Source: Batillaria attramentaria (taxonomy: Eukaryota > Mollusca > Gastropoda > Batillariidae). From it: a stretch of 64,000 bases of DNA. The position numbers were made by a program, and so were the translations under genes. A model generated the notes under the pieces. It made no database searches. It had not been told where the DNA came from and worked only from the letters and a program-made list of their open reading frames with translations. Positions 1 to 10,800 of this stretch are shown piece after piece; position 1 is the stretch's first letter; every line of letters begins with the position of its first letter. The stretch covers positions 517,501 to 581,500 of the forward strand of contig JACVVK020000166.1 of assembly GCA_018292915.2 (NCBI GenBank), written 5' to 3'.

Positions 1-360
1 GGGGGATGTTTGTTTGTTTGTTTGGAAGGTGTGTGTTTGTTGTTTGTTTGTTTGTTTGTTGTGGTGGTGACGACGGAGATGGTAGTGGTGGTTCTTGTTT
101 GTTTGTTTGTTTGTTGTTGTTGTTATTGTTTTGTTTCTTTATTATTGTTTTTGGTGTTTGTTGGTGGGCTTTCTGTTTGTTTGTTGTTGTTGTATCTTCT
201 TTTCTTTTTTTTCGGGGTGGGGGGATGGGGGGGGGGGGTGATGGTGGTTCAAAGAACGTCTAGAGTCGGCGGTGAAAATCTTGGTAACTGGGGGAAACCG
301 GGTAGCTGGAACCCCCCACTCCCTCCCCAACTTCCAACCACTACCACCACCACCACCTAA
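1..360. repeat. Low-complexity GTTT/GTT/G-rich tract
   Basis: This stretch is built of GTTT and GTT runs followed by G-runs and ACC repeats. The open frames here are compositional artefacts and I see no gene. From about 360 to 900 the sequence is non-repetitive apart from short GA runs, and I see no supported feature in it. Confidence 0.8.
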
Positions 361-924
361 CATGTGGCGCCGTGAACTGAACTATCGCTGTTCACCGAAT
401 GTAAAGCGGAACACATTCGTCACAAGAGACGTGAACCTGTAAGCAAAGAGGCGTCATAAACAGATAGCAACCTGAAAAAAAAGGAAATGGAGAGAGAGAG
501 AGAGACAATGACAATGACAACTGCCTTATTCGGCTGTGGAGGCTCAAGGCCCATGACTGAAGGGGGGAACAGTGCATGCATACTCAACCGCAATTCACAT
601 AGATCTATAAGATTCAAAACAGCACATCTCAAGCACAAGGCACAATACATGACCATTAGTAAGATGCATATATACCATCATCCCGGTATAACGACAGGAA
701 CCGGGAAAATTATAAATAATAAAAGTTGGAAAGTCGTGAGACTTGCTTACTAGTAGGGTGACCATACAGTAAATTGTTCAATAGAAGCATGAGGTAACAT
801 TTAACACACAACATGTATGATATGCATCTAGACTCACTTCTTTCTGATCTCAAGAGCTTTGTAAACGAATAAGGCCAGAGAGAGAGGGAGAGAGAGAGGG
901 AGAGGCTTCAAACAGAGGACTCAC

Positions 925-979
925 CAGCAAGGTAGGAGTTGGCAAATGCCTCATTGCACTTCTGATCCGTCAGCACACC
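925..979 (-). CDS. Candidate internal exon of an unidentified minus-strand gene
   Basis: On the minus strand a CAG acceptor at 980-982 and a GTGAGTCC donor at 917-924 bracket 55 nt. The open frame reads GVLTDQKCNEAFANSYLA and then one base of the next codon. Its entry phase (0) fits the exit phase of the possible first exon at 4949-4981, so both could belong to one gene running left out of the window. I do not recognise the protein. The polypyrimidine tract is weak, so this is a splice-site-based guess. Confidence 0.3.
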
Positions 980-1096
980 CTGGGGACAGTCAACGTCAAC
1001 CAGTGTCAAGTGCATAATTATCTAAACCAGTTTTATGCTCACGGGTCGTTCTGAGATGTTTTCGTGGTATCCATCATGACACCGCTTGGTCACCTA

Positions 1097-1414
1097 GGCC
1101 CGCATGTAAAAGTCGGGGTTAGGGAGTTTAGCCCCGGGTTAGAGTCTAACCTCGAACTAAACTAGCTCTAGGGTTAAATTTTCTGGGTTTGTTGTTGTTG
1201 TTGTTGTTTTAAATCAGGAAGTGGGTCCATTCCAGCAAGATGCCTGTGCCGGGATTTTTGTCTTTCTTTCTTCGCTTCCTTTTTATTTTTTTTTTTTTTT
1301 TTTTTGTTGTTGTTGTTGTTGTTGTTGTTGTTTTTTGGGGGGGGTTCTTTTGTCCTAGTCTGGGTTAGGCCCGTAGCCGTGGGTTAAATTAACCTCGAGT
1401 TTTACATACGGGCC
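1097..1414. mobile_element. MITE-like element with terminal inverted repeats
   Basis: The left end GGCCCGCATGTAAAA is matched in inverted form at the right end, whose reverse complement reads GGCCCGTATGTAAAA. The roughly 318-bp interior is AT/GT-rich with poly-T and GTT runs and no coding capacity. It is probably a small non-autonomous DNA transposon. The GGCC start resembles PIF/Harbinger MITEs, but I could not define a clean target duplication. Confidence 0.5.
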
Positions 1415-1858
1415 CCGGACCGCGGCAGCGTCTGTAATGCTGGCACTGAGCCAACAGAAGCGTACTCGATGAGTGACCCGGCGACCATACTGAGCGTACC
1501 AGTAGTGTAACAACAGTCGTTAAATTTGAATGTTCCACCGCCTGCGCAAAGTGTAAACAACACTGTATCGCATTAAGAGCTGTACGAATCATAAACAAAG
1601 AGTATTTCGAGCGTACAGGCGCACTCACGAGCGAAACTGTTCCCATAACAGAAGTTGCCTTAGCAAAGATGGAATTGGCCTGTTTAGAGAAACCTGTGCT
1701 GCCGTTGCAAGGCTTTCTACAGGGAGAACTGACTCTGTTTTGGAACATTATCTTACGCGTGTGACTGCGCTTAGAATGTCAATTTTTCTTATTGCGTAGG
1801 ATGAAACTTCAAAACTGACCTGTCGTGTTAGAAATACATGCGCGCAGCACGGAGAAGT

Positions 1859-1861
<3 letters not shown>

Positions 1862-1937
<76 letters not shown>

Positions 1938-1970
1938 TGCGTGCGTGTCTGTCTGTCTGTGCGTGCGTGC

Positions 1971-2041
<71 letters not shown>

Positions 2042-2128
2042 TCTTGGACAAGTGCCGGATGTGTTAGATATTCAGTGTTTGCGTATGTGTCCGTGCGTGC
2101 GTGCGTGCGTGCGTGCGTGTGTGCGTGC
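1862..2128. repeat. Compound (TG)n/(TGCG)n microsatellite
   Basis: Long TG runs (1862-1918 and 1971-2040) are interrupted by TGCG and TGTC units, with a further TGCG tract at 2093-2128. The long Cys/Val and Thr/His frames across it are artefacts. Confidence 0.95.
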
Positions 2129-2519
2129 GTATCTAAGCTTCTACTAATGACACGCCCATTTCCTATCGATCCTATCGTGCATGCATAAAGGCAACTGCGC
2201 CCGTCCAGGCTTAGTCTCGTTAATTTTCTCGTGACACGGCTCAGGTGTGAGGCACTAACAGGTAAGTCTTAACCCTTGGTATTACGGTTTCAAAGACGTC
2301 AGAAGTCCCTGCCACGTGTAATCAAAATTTAGCGCGTCTTCTGCAGCAGAAGCGGATGAAATACAGAATACGGTCACAGTGAAAAGCAGTGAGGTGAGCT
2401 GGTACGGAGGAAAATATGGACTGTTTCCAATATCACGCTGACTTTATAAATACGAGAAAATTAATAAAATAAAACATGTTTTGGGTATCATGCAAAAAAA
2501 AAATCCAAAAACAACAAAA

Positions 2520-3085
2520 AAACTTTCACCTTTCTGAGAATGATTAGAGAATTACAAAGGATCAGTTCATTTCGTACCTTCGTTCCCCCTCCCCTTCCCC
2601 AGGCCCTAACCCCTAACTGAACCCCTACCCCATCGTGTGCAGGTCAAAACTTTCACCGGTAAAAGTAAACTGAGTTTGTTGGGGGGGGGGGGGGTGAGCA
2701 TTTTATTTATTACACATTGAACACATTTCAAATATTAATTTTTCTTTTCTTTTTTTCTGAGTTCATAAACACAAGTTAATAAATAATGTATGCTTTGTGT
2801 ATCGTATCATGCCTTTAAAATAAATCTCAGAATTATTAGAGAATGATAAAGGATCCGTTTATTTCGGATCCACGTCCCTTCCCCCTCATCCCCCCCCCCC
2901 TTCTCTCCCCCCCCCCCCCCCCCCCCGCCAGCCCTAACCCCCCGCCCTAACCTCCACCCCAACGTGTGCAGGTCATGGCTTTTACCTTCCTTAAAATGAT
3001 GAAGGATGAAAGATCATTACATTTCATCTAAAACCACTCAACCTACCCCCAATCCCTCCTCCTCCCCCCCCCCCCCCCCCCGACA
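2520..3085. repeat. Degenerate tandem repeat with poly-C tracts
   Basis: Three diverged units share a core (a 'GAGAATGAT..AAAGGATC' segment, then C-rich sequence with CCCTAACC, then 'CGTGTGCAGGTCA'). Cores are at about 2533-2650 and 2827-2975, with a partial third copy from about 2985. Poly-C runs separate them. I see no gene. Confidence 0.6.
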
Positions 3086-3623
3086 CACATACACGCATTC
3101 ACATCCGACGCCTTATCAACAGTGATCACTATAACCCGCTGGATAAAGACTAGCCAAGCACTTCGCTTTCAGTCGTTGGCTGGATATTAATATCAAAGTG
3201 ATCAGGTGAAGTTAGTCCCGGGAATCTACCGCTAATGACCACGAACCTGACACCTGCCGGCCGCGCGGTACTTTTGTCTACGCTGCACTCGTCAGAACAC
3301 CTGAGTGCACATGACTGCTAATACTTGTCCCCCGGGCGGGTGGCTTATTCGCCGCGTCTCGGTTGATGATGACCGCTCTCGATTGTCTGGACTAAGGGCG
3401 GCACGGGGGGTAATCAAGATGCACGCGAGTGTGTCTGGTGCCACTCCGCTTCAAGAGAAACAACTGATCTTTGCTACTCTCTCTCGCTCCTACAACGGTG
3501 GAGCCGCGCGCTATACCAAGTCTCACATCATCATCATCATCATATCAAGTACCAATCATCATCATCATCATCATCTCACTTTCTGCATCGGTTTTTGTTT
3601 GCTAGCTTTCATGCTTGTCTGTC

Positions 3624-3790
3624 GGGGAGCCGGGGTGGCCGAATGAGAGAACGTTGGAATTCTAATGCTCGGGTCGTGAGTTCGTATCGCAGCTGGAGCC
3701 AAATATTTGTGCTGGCTTTCTCATCGATATCACCCATATGTGGTGGAAAATTACGTTAAACCCTCAAAACACGCACTCACCCACCCACTC
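3624..3790 (+). mobile_element. tRNA-derived SINE, family A, copy 1
   Basis: It begins GGGGAGCCGGGGTGGCCGAA, a tRNA-like head with A-box-like sequence. A degenerate B box follows ('GTGAGTTCGTATCGC'), and it ends with the family tail 'GTGGAAAATTACGTTAAAC' plus a CACCCA-type repeat. It matches the copies at 8562, 9178, 9404 (inverted) and 21280 (inverted). Confidence 0.75.
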
Positions 3791-4287
3791 ATGCTTGTCT
3801 GTCAACTGGTTGTTGCTGCTGTTGTTTCATTTTTGTTTTAAGTGAATCACGTTAACGGTTTCAAATTGTGATTAAAAAAAAATCTGGTACATGTAATTTG
3901 GAACTGCGGATACAGCGTTTTCAACAAAATATGATAATAATTATAATAATAGAAGAAGAACAGCAAGAAGAAAAAGAAGAGTGTAAGAACAAACAAATAA
4001 TAATACAAGTGTGTAAAATACAAACTTTGAATTAGAAATGAAATATCATATGAAATATTGAAATTAACACGATCTAAGGAATGGAGAAACAGACCACAAG
4101 AAGTGTGCGTTTCAAAGAATTGTACTGTTCCAGCAAAGAGGCAAAACCAAACCAGTCTTCATGTTTTCGGCTTAAAAAAAAAAAAAAAAAAATCGGGAAC
4201 ACAGATTAAACACAACTGATTACTTCGACATCACAGTTGTCTTGCCTCAAACTGAACGTGTTTTGAGTATGGTAGTTTTCTGGGTGG

Positions 4288-4325
<38 letters not shown>

Positions 4326-4512
4326 GCTGCTGCTGTTGTTTTTTTTTTTCTTTCTTTCTTTCTTTCTTTTCTTTCTTTCTTTCTTACTTTTGTTTTAATA
4401 CAAGCTGGCAGTTATCCCATTTTAGGGGCTTCAGAGGCACAGAATTAAAATATGCATTATTATAAAACTTACTCAAAAGGTCCGATGATCAAGCATAAGA
4501 CCTTAAAAGCCG

Positions 4513-4524
4513 GGGGGGGGGGGG

Positions 4525-4600
<76 letters not shown>

Positions 4601-4700
4601 ACATTATTTATCAACGGCAAAACCTTTTACAGAATTCGCCAGTTGTAAACTTGCCGTTGCCAATGCTGCAGAGACTATCTACTAAAAATAATAATAAAAA
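4513..4700 (-). mobile_element. (GA)n(GAT)n microsatellite joined to a probable LINE 3' end
   Basis: A poly-G, (GA)n and (TGA)n tract runs directly into 'GATGAAACATTATTTATC'. On the minus strand this is an AATAAT/AAATAA-type signal followed by a (CAT)n tail. The tail has the same architecture as the intact LINE 3' end at 5917-5950, so it may be a short 3' fragment of the same family. The remainder to about 4900 holds only a (GA)n run at 4852-4879. Confidence 0.4.
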
Positions 4701-4846
4701 TTCAAGACAGAACATTGAGCACTAAACTACAAGAAACAAAACCATAGAGAAAATCGTCCAATCGTCAAAAGCATTGACACATACGTGCGACCTTTGTAAA
4801 CACAAATCATATAATGAAATGGTATAGCCTGAAAGTTAAAACGACA

Positions 4847-4882
<36 letters not shown>

Positions 4883-4948
4883 TTTCAAGTGGGCAGAAAC
4901 TACTGCCACTTATCTTCTTAACAAATCAAACAACACGGAGACACTTAC

Positions 4949-4981
4949 CCCGTTCATGTGGTCAGTTTCACTGTCAGCCAT
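4949..4981 (-). CDS. Candidate first coding exon of an unidentified gene
   Basis: On the minus strand an ATG at 4981 opens the frame MADSETDHMNG. It ends exactly at a strong GTAAGTGT donor (4941-4948), phase 0. The DNA upstream (about 4985-5300) is GC-richer and repeat-free, as expected of a promoter or 5' UTR. The 55-nt candidate exon at 925-979 would continue it in phase. I cannot name the product, and no cDNA-level support is available from sequence alone. Confidence 0.4.
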
Positions 4982-5454
4982 TGCCGGAACGTCTCAGTGT
5001 CGCCCAAGCCAAAGCAGTCTGCAGTTGACGGTCAAGCCCAAGTTTTGTTTTGAACGATCGGAACCGGTGAGATACAGCGCCGACCAAAGAGCAACCCGCC
5101 GTGACTTCTTCTGCTTCCAGCTGTCTCTGCTCAGATACCGAGATGCCAGACCTAAAAACTACGCCCAAATATGAGCCCTAGCAACACTTCGACGTCATCG
5201 ACACGTGACGAGTCTCCGAGGCGACGATTGGTGCGTTGGAAACTGACGTGCGGTACTGATTTTGCCGCTGAGCTTGGGAAAGCCGAATGCACGAGAAAAT
5301 TAGCTAGGAGACAGCTTCCCTCGGAGGGATTGCCGGGGGGAAGCGGGGTGGGGGTAATCAGTTATTGCCGTTTACTTTATCATCTCCCTGTATTTTCAGT
5401 AGTCCGCATAGAAAGTCCAACTTGGCGAGGGAGGGGGAGTGGGGGGGGGATGCA

Positions 5455-5645
5455 ACGACAGAAGAAGAAAAAGAAGAAGAAGATGATGAAGATGATGATG
5501 ATGATGATGATGATATCAGTGACGGCGGCAACGACAAAAGAATAAGAAAAAAGATGATGATGACTCTGATGACTGATGACAGTCTGATGATGATGATGGC
5601 GGGTCACATTAACGACGACGACGACGACGATGATTTATATGAATT
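5455..5645. repeat. GAA/GAT/GAC trinucleotide low-complexity tract
   Basis: Runs of AAGAAG, GATGAT and GACGAC make open acidic and His frames in several phases. This is a compound microsatellite with no sign of a gene. The flanks 5300-5455 and 5646-5916 contain no feature I can support. Confidence 0.85.
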
Positions 5646-5916
5646 CAAATGAATCATCATCCCATCATCAAGTGAAACCCAAAAACGCTACCTACGCAAT
5701 GTACCTTCTCGCCAAAACTGGTACCCGGCGTCTTCGGGCGCGAACGACCCGTCGGGTAGGGGCATTTCAAATTCCTGCTTGGGACCGTTCTGACCATCGC
5801 ATAAACAAGCACTGCTTCTGACAATGCTTAGGGGGGAACAAGTACATGTTGACAGTACTGCAATGGCAGGCTAAACTGGTCAGTAAATATGATAATTTAA
5901 AACTACATGAGAGAGA

Positions 5917-7981
5917 GATGATGATGATGATGAAACGTTTTTTATTCAGGATAGAGCATTTAGGCATTGCTGCCTATCTTACATGCTGTCCTGCTATTCT
6001 ACATTAAAGGGTATTGAGAAAAAAATCAAAACAAACAAACAAACAATAAAAATGTTTAAAAAGAAAAGAAAAGTATAAACTATCTAGGGGAAATACAGGA
6101 GAGAAAAATACACACGATAAACAAATCAAAACATACGTGGCATGTGCTGATGATACTGGCTGTATGCCAAGTAAGAAATTTACAGTCGTCTCTAATATTG
6201 CAAAACATGTGTGTAACACATTTCAATATATATCGTCAGATAAGCGTATCGTGTAGAATTTGTTTGAAGTTTATGAATTTGGAAACGTTTTGGATACTCA
6301 GTGGTAAAGAGTTCCACATGGATGCCCCTGAGAAAGACAGGCTACTTTTATATATATCAACCCTTGGACGAGGCACTGGGAGCAGACTGTTCCTTGTGTT
6401 ATGTTGTTTATCATGTTCGAAATTAAATAGTTGATGGAGATATGTTGGGGCTTTGTAGTAGACAATTTTGTGCATCAGTAAGCATTTGTTAAACTCCAGA
6501 TGCTGTTTAAGAGGTAGAAGTTTGAGGATTTTAAACTTTTGTTCGGTACTAGAATTACCCGAGTGTAAGAGTTTGACAGCGCGCCGGTGAACGGAGTTTA
6601 CCTTTTTGAACTGATTTTCGCTGCACTCGTCCCACAAAGTGGACGCAAAATCTAGATGACTTTGCACGTGGGCATGAAAGAATAGCTTGCAGATGTCAGG
6701 GCTAACTAGGCGACTTAGTTTGGATAGCAAGAATACATTTTTTGACAATAATTTACAGAGACCATCAACATGCGTTTCCCACTTTAGTTGGTCGTCAATT
6801 ATGACACCTAGTAGACGGTGGTTCGAGACCTGCTCGATAGACTCGAACCCAACTGACAACCGTAGGGGAGATAGTTTGCGTTGGTGTTTTTGGCGCGTTG
6901 TAATTAGCATGCTTTTGGTTTTGGTGGTACTAATTACCATGTGGTTGGCTTTACACCACTGGGAGATTTCAGTGAGGCTGTGCTGCAATACTTCGTTTAC
7001 TTTTGACACATGCACATCCGACGCATGGAGCGTGGAGTCGTCAGCAAACATATCACAGCTTACATTAGGGTTTGAGATGGAGAGGGGCATATCATTGATG
7101 AATAAACAAAAGAAAATCGGGCCAAGGATAGAGCCCTGGGGCACACCGAGCTTAACAACACCTTCCTCAGAAAACGCACCATTTAGATAGACTTTCTGCC
7201 TTCTACCTTGGAGATATGAGGAAAATAAGGAGATTGTCTTAGGATCAGGGATATATAGGGACAATTTCTTTAACAAAATGTTGTGGTTCACCAAGTCAAA
7301 GGCTTTTTTCAGGTCAAGAAAGACCGCACCAGTTAGTTGGGATTTGTTGATGGCAGATAGCCAAGTGTCGACGATGCGGACAAGTGCGGTGTGGCACGAA
7401 TGTTGAGGGCGGAAACCAGATTGGAGCGGATTCAAAAGATGTTGTTTTTCTAGGAAACTGAGCATGTGGTTATGGATATGTCTTTCCAGTGGTTTGGACA
7501 GGACTGATAAAACTGAAATCGGACGGTAGTCACTGAGATTGTGGAGATCTTTACTTTTCGGAATAGGCACTACTTTGGCTTTCTTGAGTTCGTCTGGAAA
7601 TATACTGTGTTGGAGTGACAGATTATAAATATATGTGAGTGATTCCACAATGTAGGGTAGTGACAACTTAAGGATGTTAATGTTAATTGCATCAGGACCA
7701 CACGCCTTGCTCTTTATAGCAGAGATTGATTTCCCAACTTCATAGACTGTCATGGGTGGAACAGAGAAAAAACTTTCTTTTGCTGACTGACAGTGACTGC
7801 GGAGTTCTTCAGGACATACATAGTCTTCAGGGTTATTGAGATTAGATTGGACTATGGAATCAGTAATGTTTAAAAAATGATTATTAAAATCGTTCGGTGA
7901 GAGTTCGGATGGAATGAATGTACGTTTTGTTTTTTTGCCCCGGGTAAACATGTTGATGGCTTTCCAAATATTCCGACTGTG
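5917..7981 (-). mobile_element. 5'-truncated non-LTR retrotransposon (LINE), Jockey/CR1-like group
   Basis: A minus-strand LINE runs from about 7981, where coding similarity stops at a poly-G/C tract, to a 3' UTR ending in an AATAAA signal (5940-5945) and a short (CAT)n tail (5917-5937). Its reverse transcriptase frame is undisturbed (separate entry). The 5' end is lost, as is usual for LINE insertions. No clean target duplication could be picked out beside the simple repeats. Confidence 0.85.
6236..7951 (-). CDS. LINE reverse transcriptase (ORF2 C-terminal part), open but lacking its N-terminus
   Basis: This 571-residue open stretch, numbered from the Met at 7951, extends a few codons further upstream to the truncation. 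It carries the reverse transcriptase blocks in order: DYRPIS (141-146), LDLKKAFD (212-219), GVPQGSILGP (269-278) and the catalytic FADD (302-305). A C-terminal region typical of Jockey/CR1-type elements follows ('SMWNSLPLSIQ'). The enzyme copies LINE RNA at a nicked target site. The endonuclease domain is missing, so this copy cannot be autonomous. The absence of stops and frameshifts over 1.7 kb suggests a fairly recent insertion. The exact clade is uncertain without a phylogeny. Confidence 0.9.
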   Translation of the reverse strand: MFTRGKKTKRTFIPSELSPNDFNNHFLNITDSIVQSNLNNPEDYVCPEELRSHCQSAKESFFSVPPMTVYEVGKSISAIKSKACGPDAININILKLSLPYIVESLTYIYNLSLQHSIFPDELKKAKVVPIPKSKDLHNLSDYRPISVLSVLSKPLERHIHNHMLSFLEKQHLLNPLQSGFRPQHSCHTALVRIVDTWLSAINKSQLTGAVFLDLKKAFDLVNHNILLKKLSLYIPDPKTISLFSSYLQGRRQKVYLNGAFSEEGVVKLGVPQGSILGPIFFCLFINDMPLSISNPNVSCDMFADDSTLHASDVHVSKVNEVLQHSLTEISQWCKANHMVISTTKTKSMLITTRQKHQRKLSPLRLSVGFESIEQVSNHRLLGVIIDDQLKWETHVDGLCKLLSKNVFLLSKLSRLVSPDICKLFFHAHVQSHLDFASTLWDECSENQFKKVNSVHRRAVKLLHSGNSSTEQKFKILKLLPLKQHLEFNKCLLMHKIVYYKAPTYLHQLFNFEHDKQHNTRNSLLPVPRPRVDIYKSSLSFSGASMWNSLPLSIQNVSKFINFKQILHDTLI

Positions 7982-8246
7982 GGGGGGAGGGGGTTATGTG
8001 TACTCAGAACAGCGACAAAAACAAAAACAAAAAACAACCACCACCACCCCCCCCCCCCCCCCCAAAAAAAAAAAAAAAAATCTCCGCTGGGCTGCGCTAG
8101 ACTGACTCTGTCAAGTAAGCAAGAAAGTAGTATGTACCTAAAAACTAAAAATGTGCTGTGTTATAAAATGTTCGGTTTTTTTGTTTGTTTTTGGGGAGGG
8201 GGAAGAGGGGGGGGGGGGGCGAGATTGTAGCAGACGACAGGGCACA

Positions 8247-8535
8247 TAGGCCGTCTTCTCTCTGTCCTCGTACTCCGGCTTCCTCCCCTTCTGCTTTGGT
8301 AATGTCACGGTTCAGCCCACAAAAATTCAAAATAATTGCAATGCTAAATTCCGAAACTTAAATAGCCGAGCTGACACTCGCACGACTTGCTTGTAATGTG
8401 TGTGTCCGGTGTGTGAGAAAATGCGTGTGATTCACATGCGTGTGGGTGTTGTGTTTAGCTCTCGGCGTTTTAAGCCGGCCAAGCAGTTGGGAAACATCGC
8501 CTACATAATCCACATATTATTATTATTACATATTA
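8247..8535 (+). repeat. Dispersed repeat D, copy 1
   Basis: About 280 bp here match 49375-49655 over shared blocks such as 'CTAAATTCCGAAACTTAAAT', 'GAGAATGCGTGTGATTCAC' (49552; GAGAAAATGCGTGTGATTCAC here) and 'CTCCGGCTTCCTCCCC'. A TTATTATTA tail ends it. It looks like the 3' part of a retroelement. Upstream, 7982-8246 holds poly-G, poly-C/poly-A and G-rich tracts only. Confidence 0.65.
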
Positions 8536-8561
8536 GTATTACGCGACGCACACTTGTCCCC

Positions 8562-8752
8562 GGGGAGCCGGGACAGCCGAATCGTAGAGCGCTGGACTTT
8601 CAATGCTCGGTTCGTGAGTTCGAATCCCGGCGGCTAGGGTCAAATGCTGATTTGTACTGGCCTTTTCTCTCGTTGCCCCGTCAGTCTTTGTCAACTTTCA
8701 TATCACCTTTACGTGGTGGAAAAGGACGTTAAACTGCCATACACCCACCCAC
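8562..8752 (+). mobile_element. tRNA-derived SINE, family A, copy 2 (best preserved)
   Basis: The head 'GGGGAGCCGGGACAGCCGAA' is followed by 'GAGCGCTGGACTTTCAATGC' and a canonical B box in 'GAGTTCGAATCCC', giving an RNA polymerase III promoter. The body ends 'GTGGAAAAGGACGTTAAAC' with an ACACCC-type tail. The tRNA-like fold is Ser/Leu-like in its 5' part. I call it a SINE because the same tail recurs at four other sites. Confidence 0.85.
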
Positions 8753-9177
8753 ACCTGTCCCCAAAACGTTGCGACAAGCGACAGCGGCCATCATGTCGGA
8801 AACTGAGACCGACTTCGTCAAAGTAATTTCCGACGAGGGAAAGCGCCAGAGAGCAACAGGATATCGCCGTTCTGACTGATCAGAAGTCGTTCGTTCGTTC
8901 AAGTAAATATGTGGACAGGAAATAATACGACGTGCTCATTTCCGAACATGCAATTTGCACGCAGGAGGTAGTCATACTGGCCTTAAGCGTTTCCAGTGCT
9001 GCTCACGCCACCGAGATTCCAAAGTTTCAATGGCGATTACTCTCAGGTAAATTCGTATGTCTGCAGTGTGCACGCACACGTAACTTGACGCCGTGTTAGC
9101 AAAATGTTGTCCCGTTGATGAACTTTTCACACCGACTGACCAAAATCCATGGCGTTCCCCCCCCCCCCCCCCCCCCC

Positions 9178-9303
9178 CAATGCGACTCGAGTCTTGAGTT
9201 CAAATCTCGAGGAGTTAGAGTATATACTTGTGCTGGCCTTTTTCCTCGTTGCCCCGTCTTTGACATCACCCTACGTAGTGGAAAAGGACGTTGAACTCCT
9301 CCC
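9178..9303 (+). mobile_element. tRNA-derived SINE, family A, copy 3 (5'-truncated)
   Basis: Starting just after a poly-C run, this has 'CTTGAGTTCAAATCTCG' (B box), the 'GTGCTGGCCTTTTTCCTCG' body and the 'GTGGAAAAGGACGTTGAAC' tail, then poly-C. The 5' tRNA half is missing. Between 8753 and 9177 I see no supported gene. Confidence 0.75.
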
Positions 9304-9403
9304 CCCCCCCCCCCCCCTTTACTTAGATTTAAAAATGGATACACTCGTGGCTACTGTTTGCCGGGAAACACTCTGTCCCTGCTTTGGTCTGGTTGTTTGT
9401 TTA

Positions 9404-9572
9404 GGGGGTTTTAACGTCCGTTTTTCCCACCCACGTGAGTAGGTGATATCCAAAAGGCGGGACATCGAGGACGGAAAAAGCCAGCACAAGTATCTGGCCG
9501 GCTCCTACTCGAGATATTAACTCGAAACCCGAGCATTGAAAAGCCAACACTCTACTAGCTCTGCTTCCCGGT
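9404..9572 (-). mobile_element. tRNA-derived SINE, family A, copy 4
   Basis: An inverted copy. The tail begins at 9404 ('TTTTAACGTCCG') and the head ends near 9572 ('TAGCTCTGCTTCCCGG'), with the B-box region at about 9515-9537. From 9573 to 10112 I see nothing supportable. Confidence 0.7.
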
Positions 9573-10112
9573 GAGAGCTATTGTGGGTCAGAGTGACGGC
9601 TTTGACTTGAAATCTGACCGCAATAGCGCGGGAAACACCTGCAGCCATTTTGATTGCCCCTCCCCTCACCCCCCTCCAACACGCACAGATCCGATGTATA
9701 CCACCAGTTATCCTCAGTTCAGGTTATCAGGAGTGCGACAGATGTGACTGATTAGTACACTGCTGCACCAACGAAGAACTTATCAACGCTTCGACGCTGA
9801 CTTTGAAAGATTATCCGCCACTTCGTCTGTGAATAATGATTAAAAACTGCTGCTGACGTACACGCGGAGGATGTCATGATACTGCCGATGAGATGGACAA
9901 AGATGACAGGTGTTGCTTTTACACGTAGCTTATTACAACACAAGCTCCGTGTTCCATCAGTTCTACGGTTTCCATTCCGATGGCGCTGATCGGGCGACGA
10001 CTGAAGGTGAAATCAGTAAACCAAAGTATCTTTTTCCCTTGAAATTCTTTTGTTGTTGTAGTTTTGTTTTAAATCGTTTTTAGCAGATTTTGTTGGTGTA
10101 GGAACTAGCCCA

Positions 10113-10231
10113 GGAATTATTGCTTACAACTTCGAGGAAGTCATCAAACCCAAAAATTATTGCTTACAACTTCAAGCAAGTCATCAAACCCATGAATTAT
10201 TGCTTAGAACTTTAAAGAAGTCATCCAGCCT
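10113..10231. repeat. Three-copy minisatellite (~44-bp unit)
   Basis: The unit 'AATTATTGCTTACAACTTC' plus '..AAGTCATCAAACCCA' is repeated three times, the last copy diverged. It lies just beyond the probable 3' end of MCM3. Confidence 0.85.
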
Positions 10232-10436
10232 TGAACGGACATGACCACTAATGTCCCTGTCTGGCGTGTTTTCAGAGAAAAATGCAGTAGACTTCATTCC
10301 AAATCCCACCAACCCACCAAAACAATGTCCCACATTGAGACCAATTCACAAGAACACTGTGGAGAAAAAAATTAAAGCACATGGACACACACACACACAC
10401 ACCTAAAAACAAACATCGCCAAGTTTACAAACACCT

Positions 10437-10442
10437 TTTATT
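10437..10442 (-). terminator. Probable MCM3 polyadenylation signal (AATAAA)
   Basis: AATAAA on the minus strand, about 790 bp past the MCM3 stop codon at 11231, is the best candidate for the transcript end. The stretch 10443-11230 would then be 3' UTR. It contains a poly-T/poly-G run near 10770-10800 and no coding signal. Confidence 0.5.
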
Positions 10443-10769
10443 TATCGTGATATTAGTTACAGAAACGTTTCTGTTTGCCATACATACATGTACCTGTGCA
10501 TAACTGACCCCAAGGATAAAGAACACTAATTACTATAAAATACGACTGTACAGCAGTGTCTTAACAGGCAATAGTAAACGCTGAAACATGCTGGAAAAGA
10601 AGGGTGGCGGGGGGCAGCGCAGGCATACAGGAACGGCAAGGAAGTATTGATTTTAGAGGCAGTATTCACAAATTTACAGACACATAATGTTGGACTTTTT
10701 GAACAGGTGAAATATATGCTAACGTACTTGCCTGTTATGGTGTTTCGGTATTGTTCAATTTTTGGCTTT

Positions 10770-10800
<31 letters not shown>

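Noticed and set aside
1389..1748. 119-codon open frame on the minus strand
   Set aside because: No recognisable domain, no splice support, and its C-terminal part overlaps the right end of the MITE at 1097-1414.
1809..2147. Long Cys/Val and Thr/His open frames over TG repeats (also near 46160-46430, 53720-53950, 58860-59390)
   Set aside because: They are translations of dinucleotide microsatellites, open in several frames on both strands, with no start context or homology.
2590..2960. Telomere-like CCCTAACC words
   Set aside because: Only isolated, irregular CCCTAA units within a C-rich degenerate repeat. The same applies to 'GGGTTAGGGTTGGG' near 46450. There is no sustained array.
8562..8640. 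True tRNA gene
   Set aside because: The tRNA-like head with good B box is followed by a conserved SINE body and tail that recurs elsewhere. The same reasoning applies at 14640, 25260 and 38600.
8793..8880. Plus-strand ATG frame starting MSETETDFVK
   Set aside because: It resembles a first exon, with a possible GTAATT donor after ten codons. However, no following exon was found and the next 2 kb has only repeats before the MCM3 3' end.
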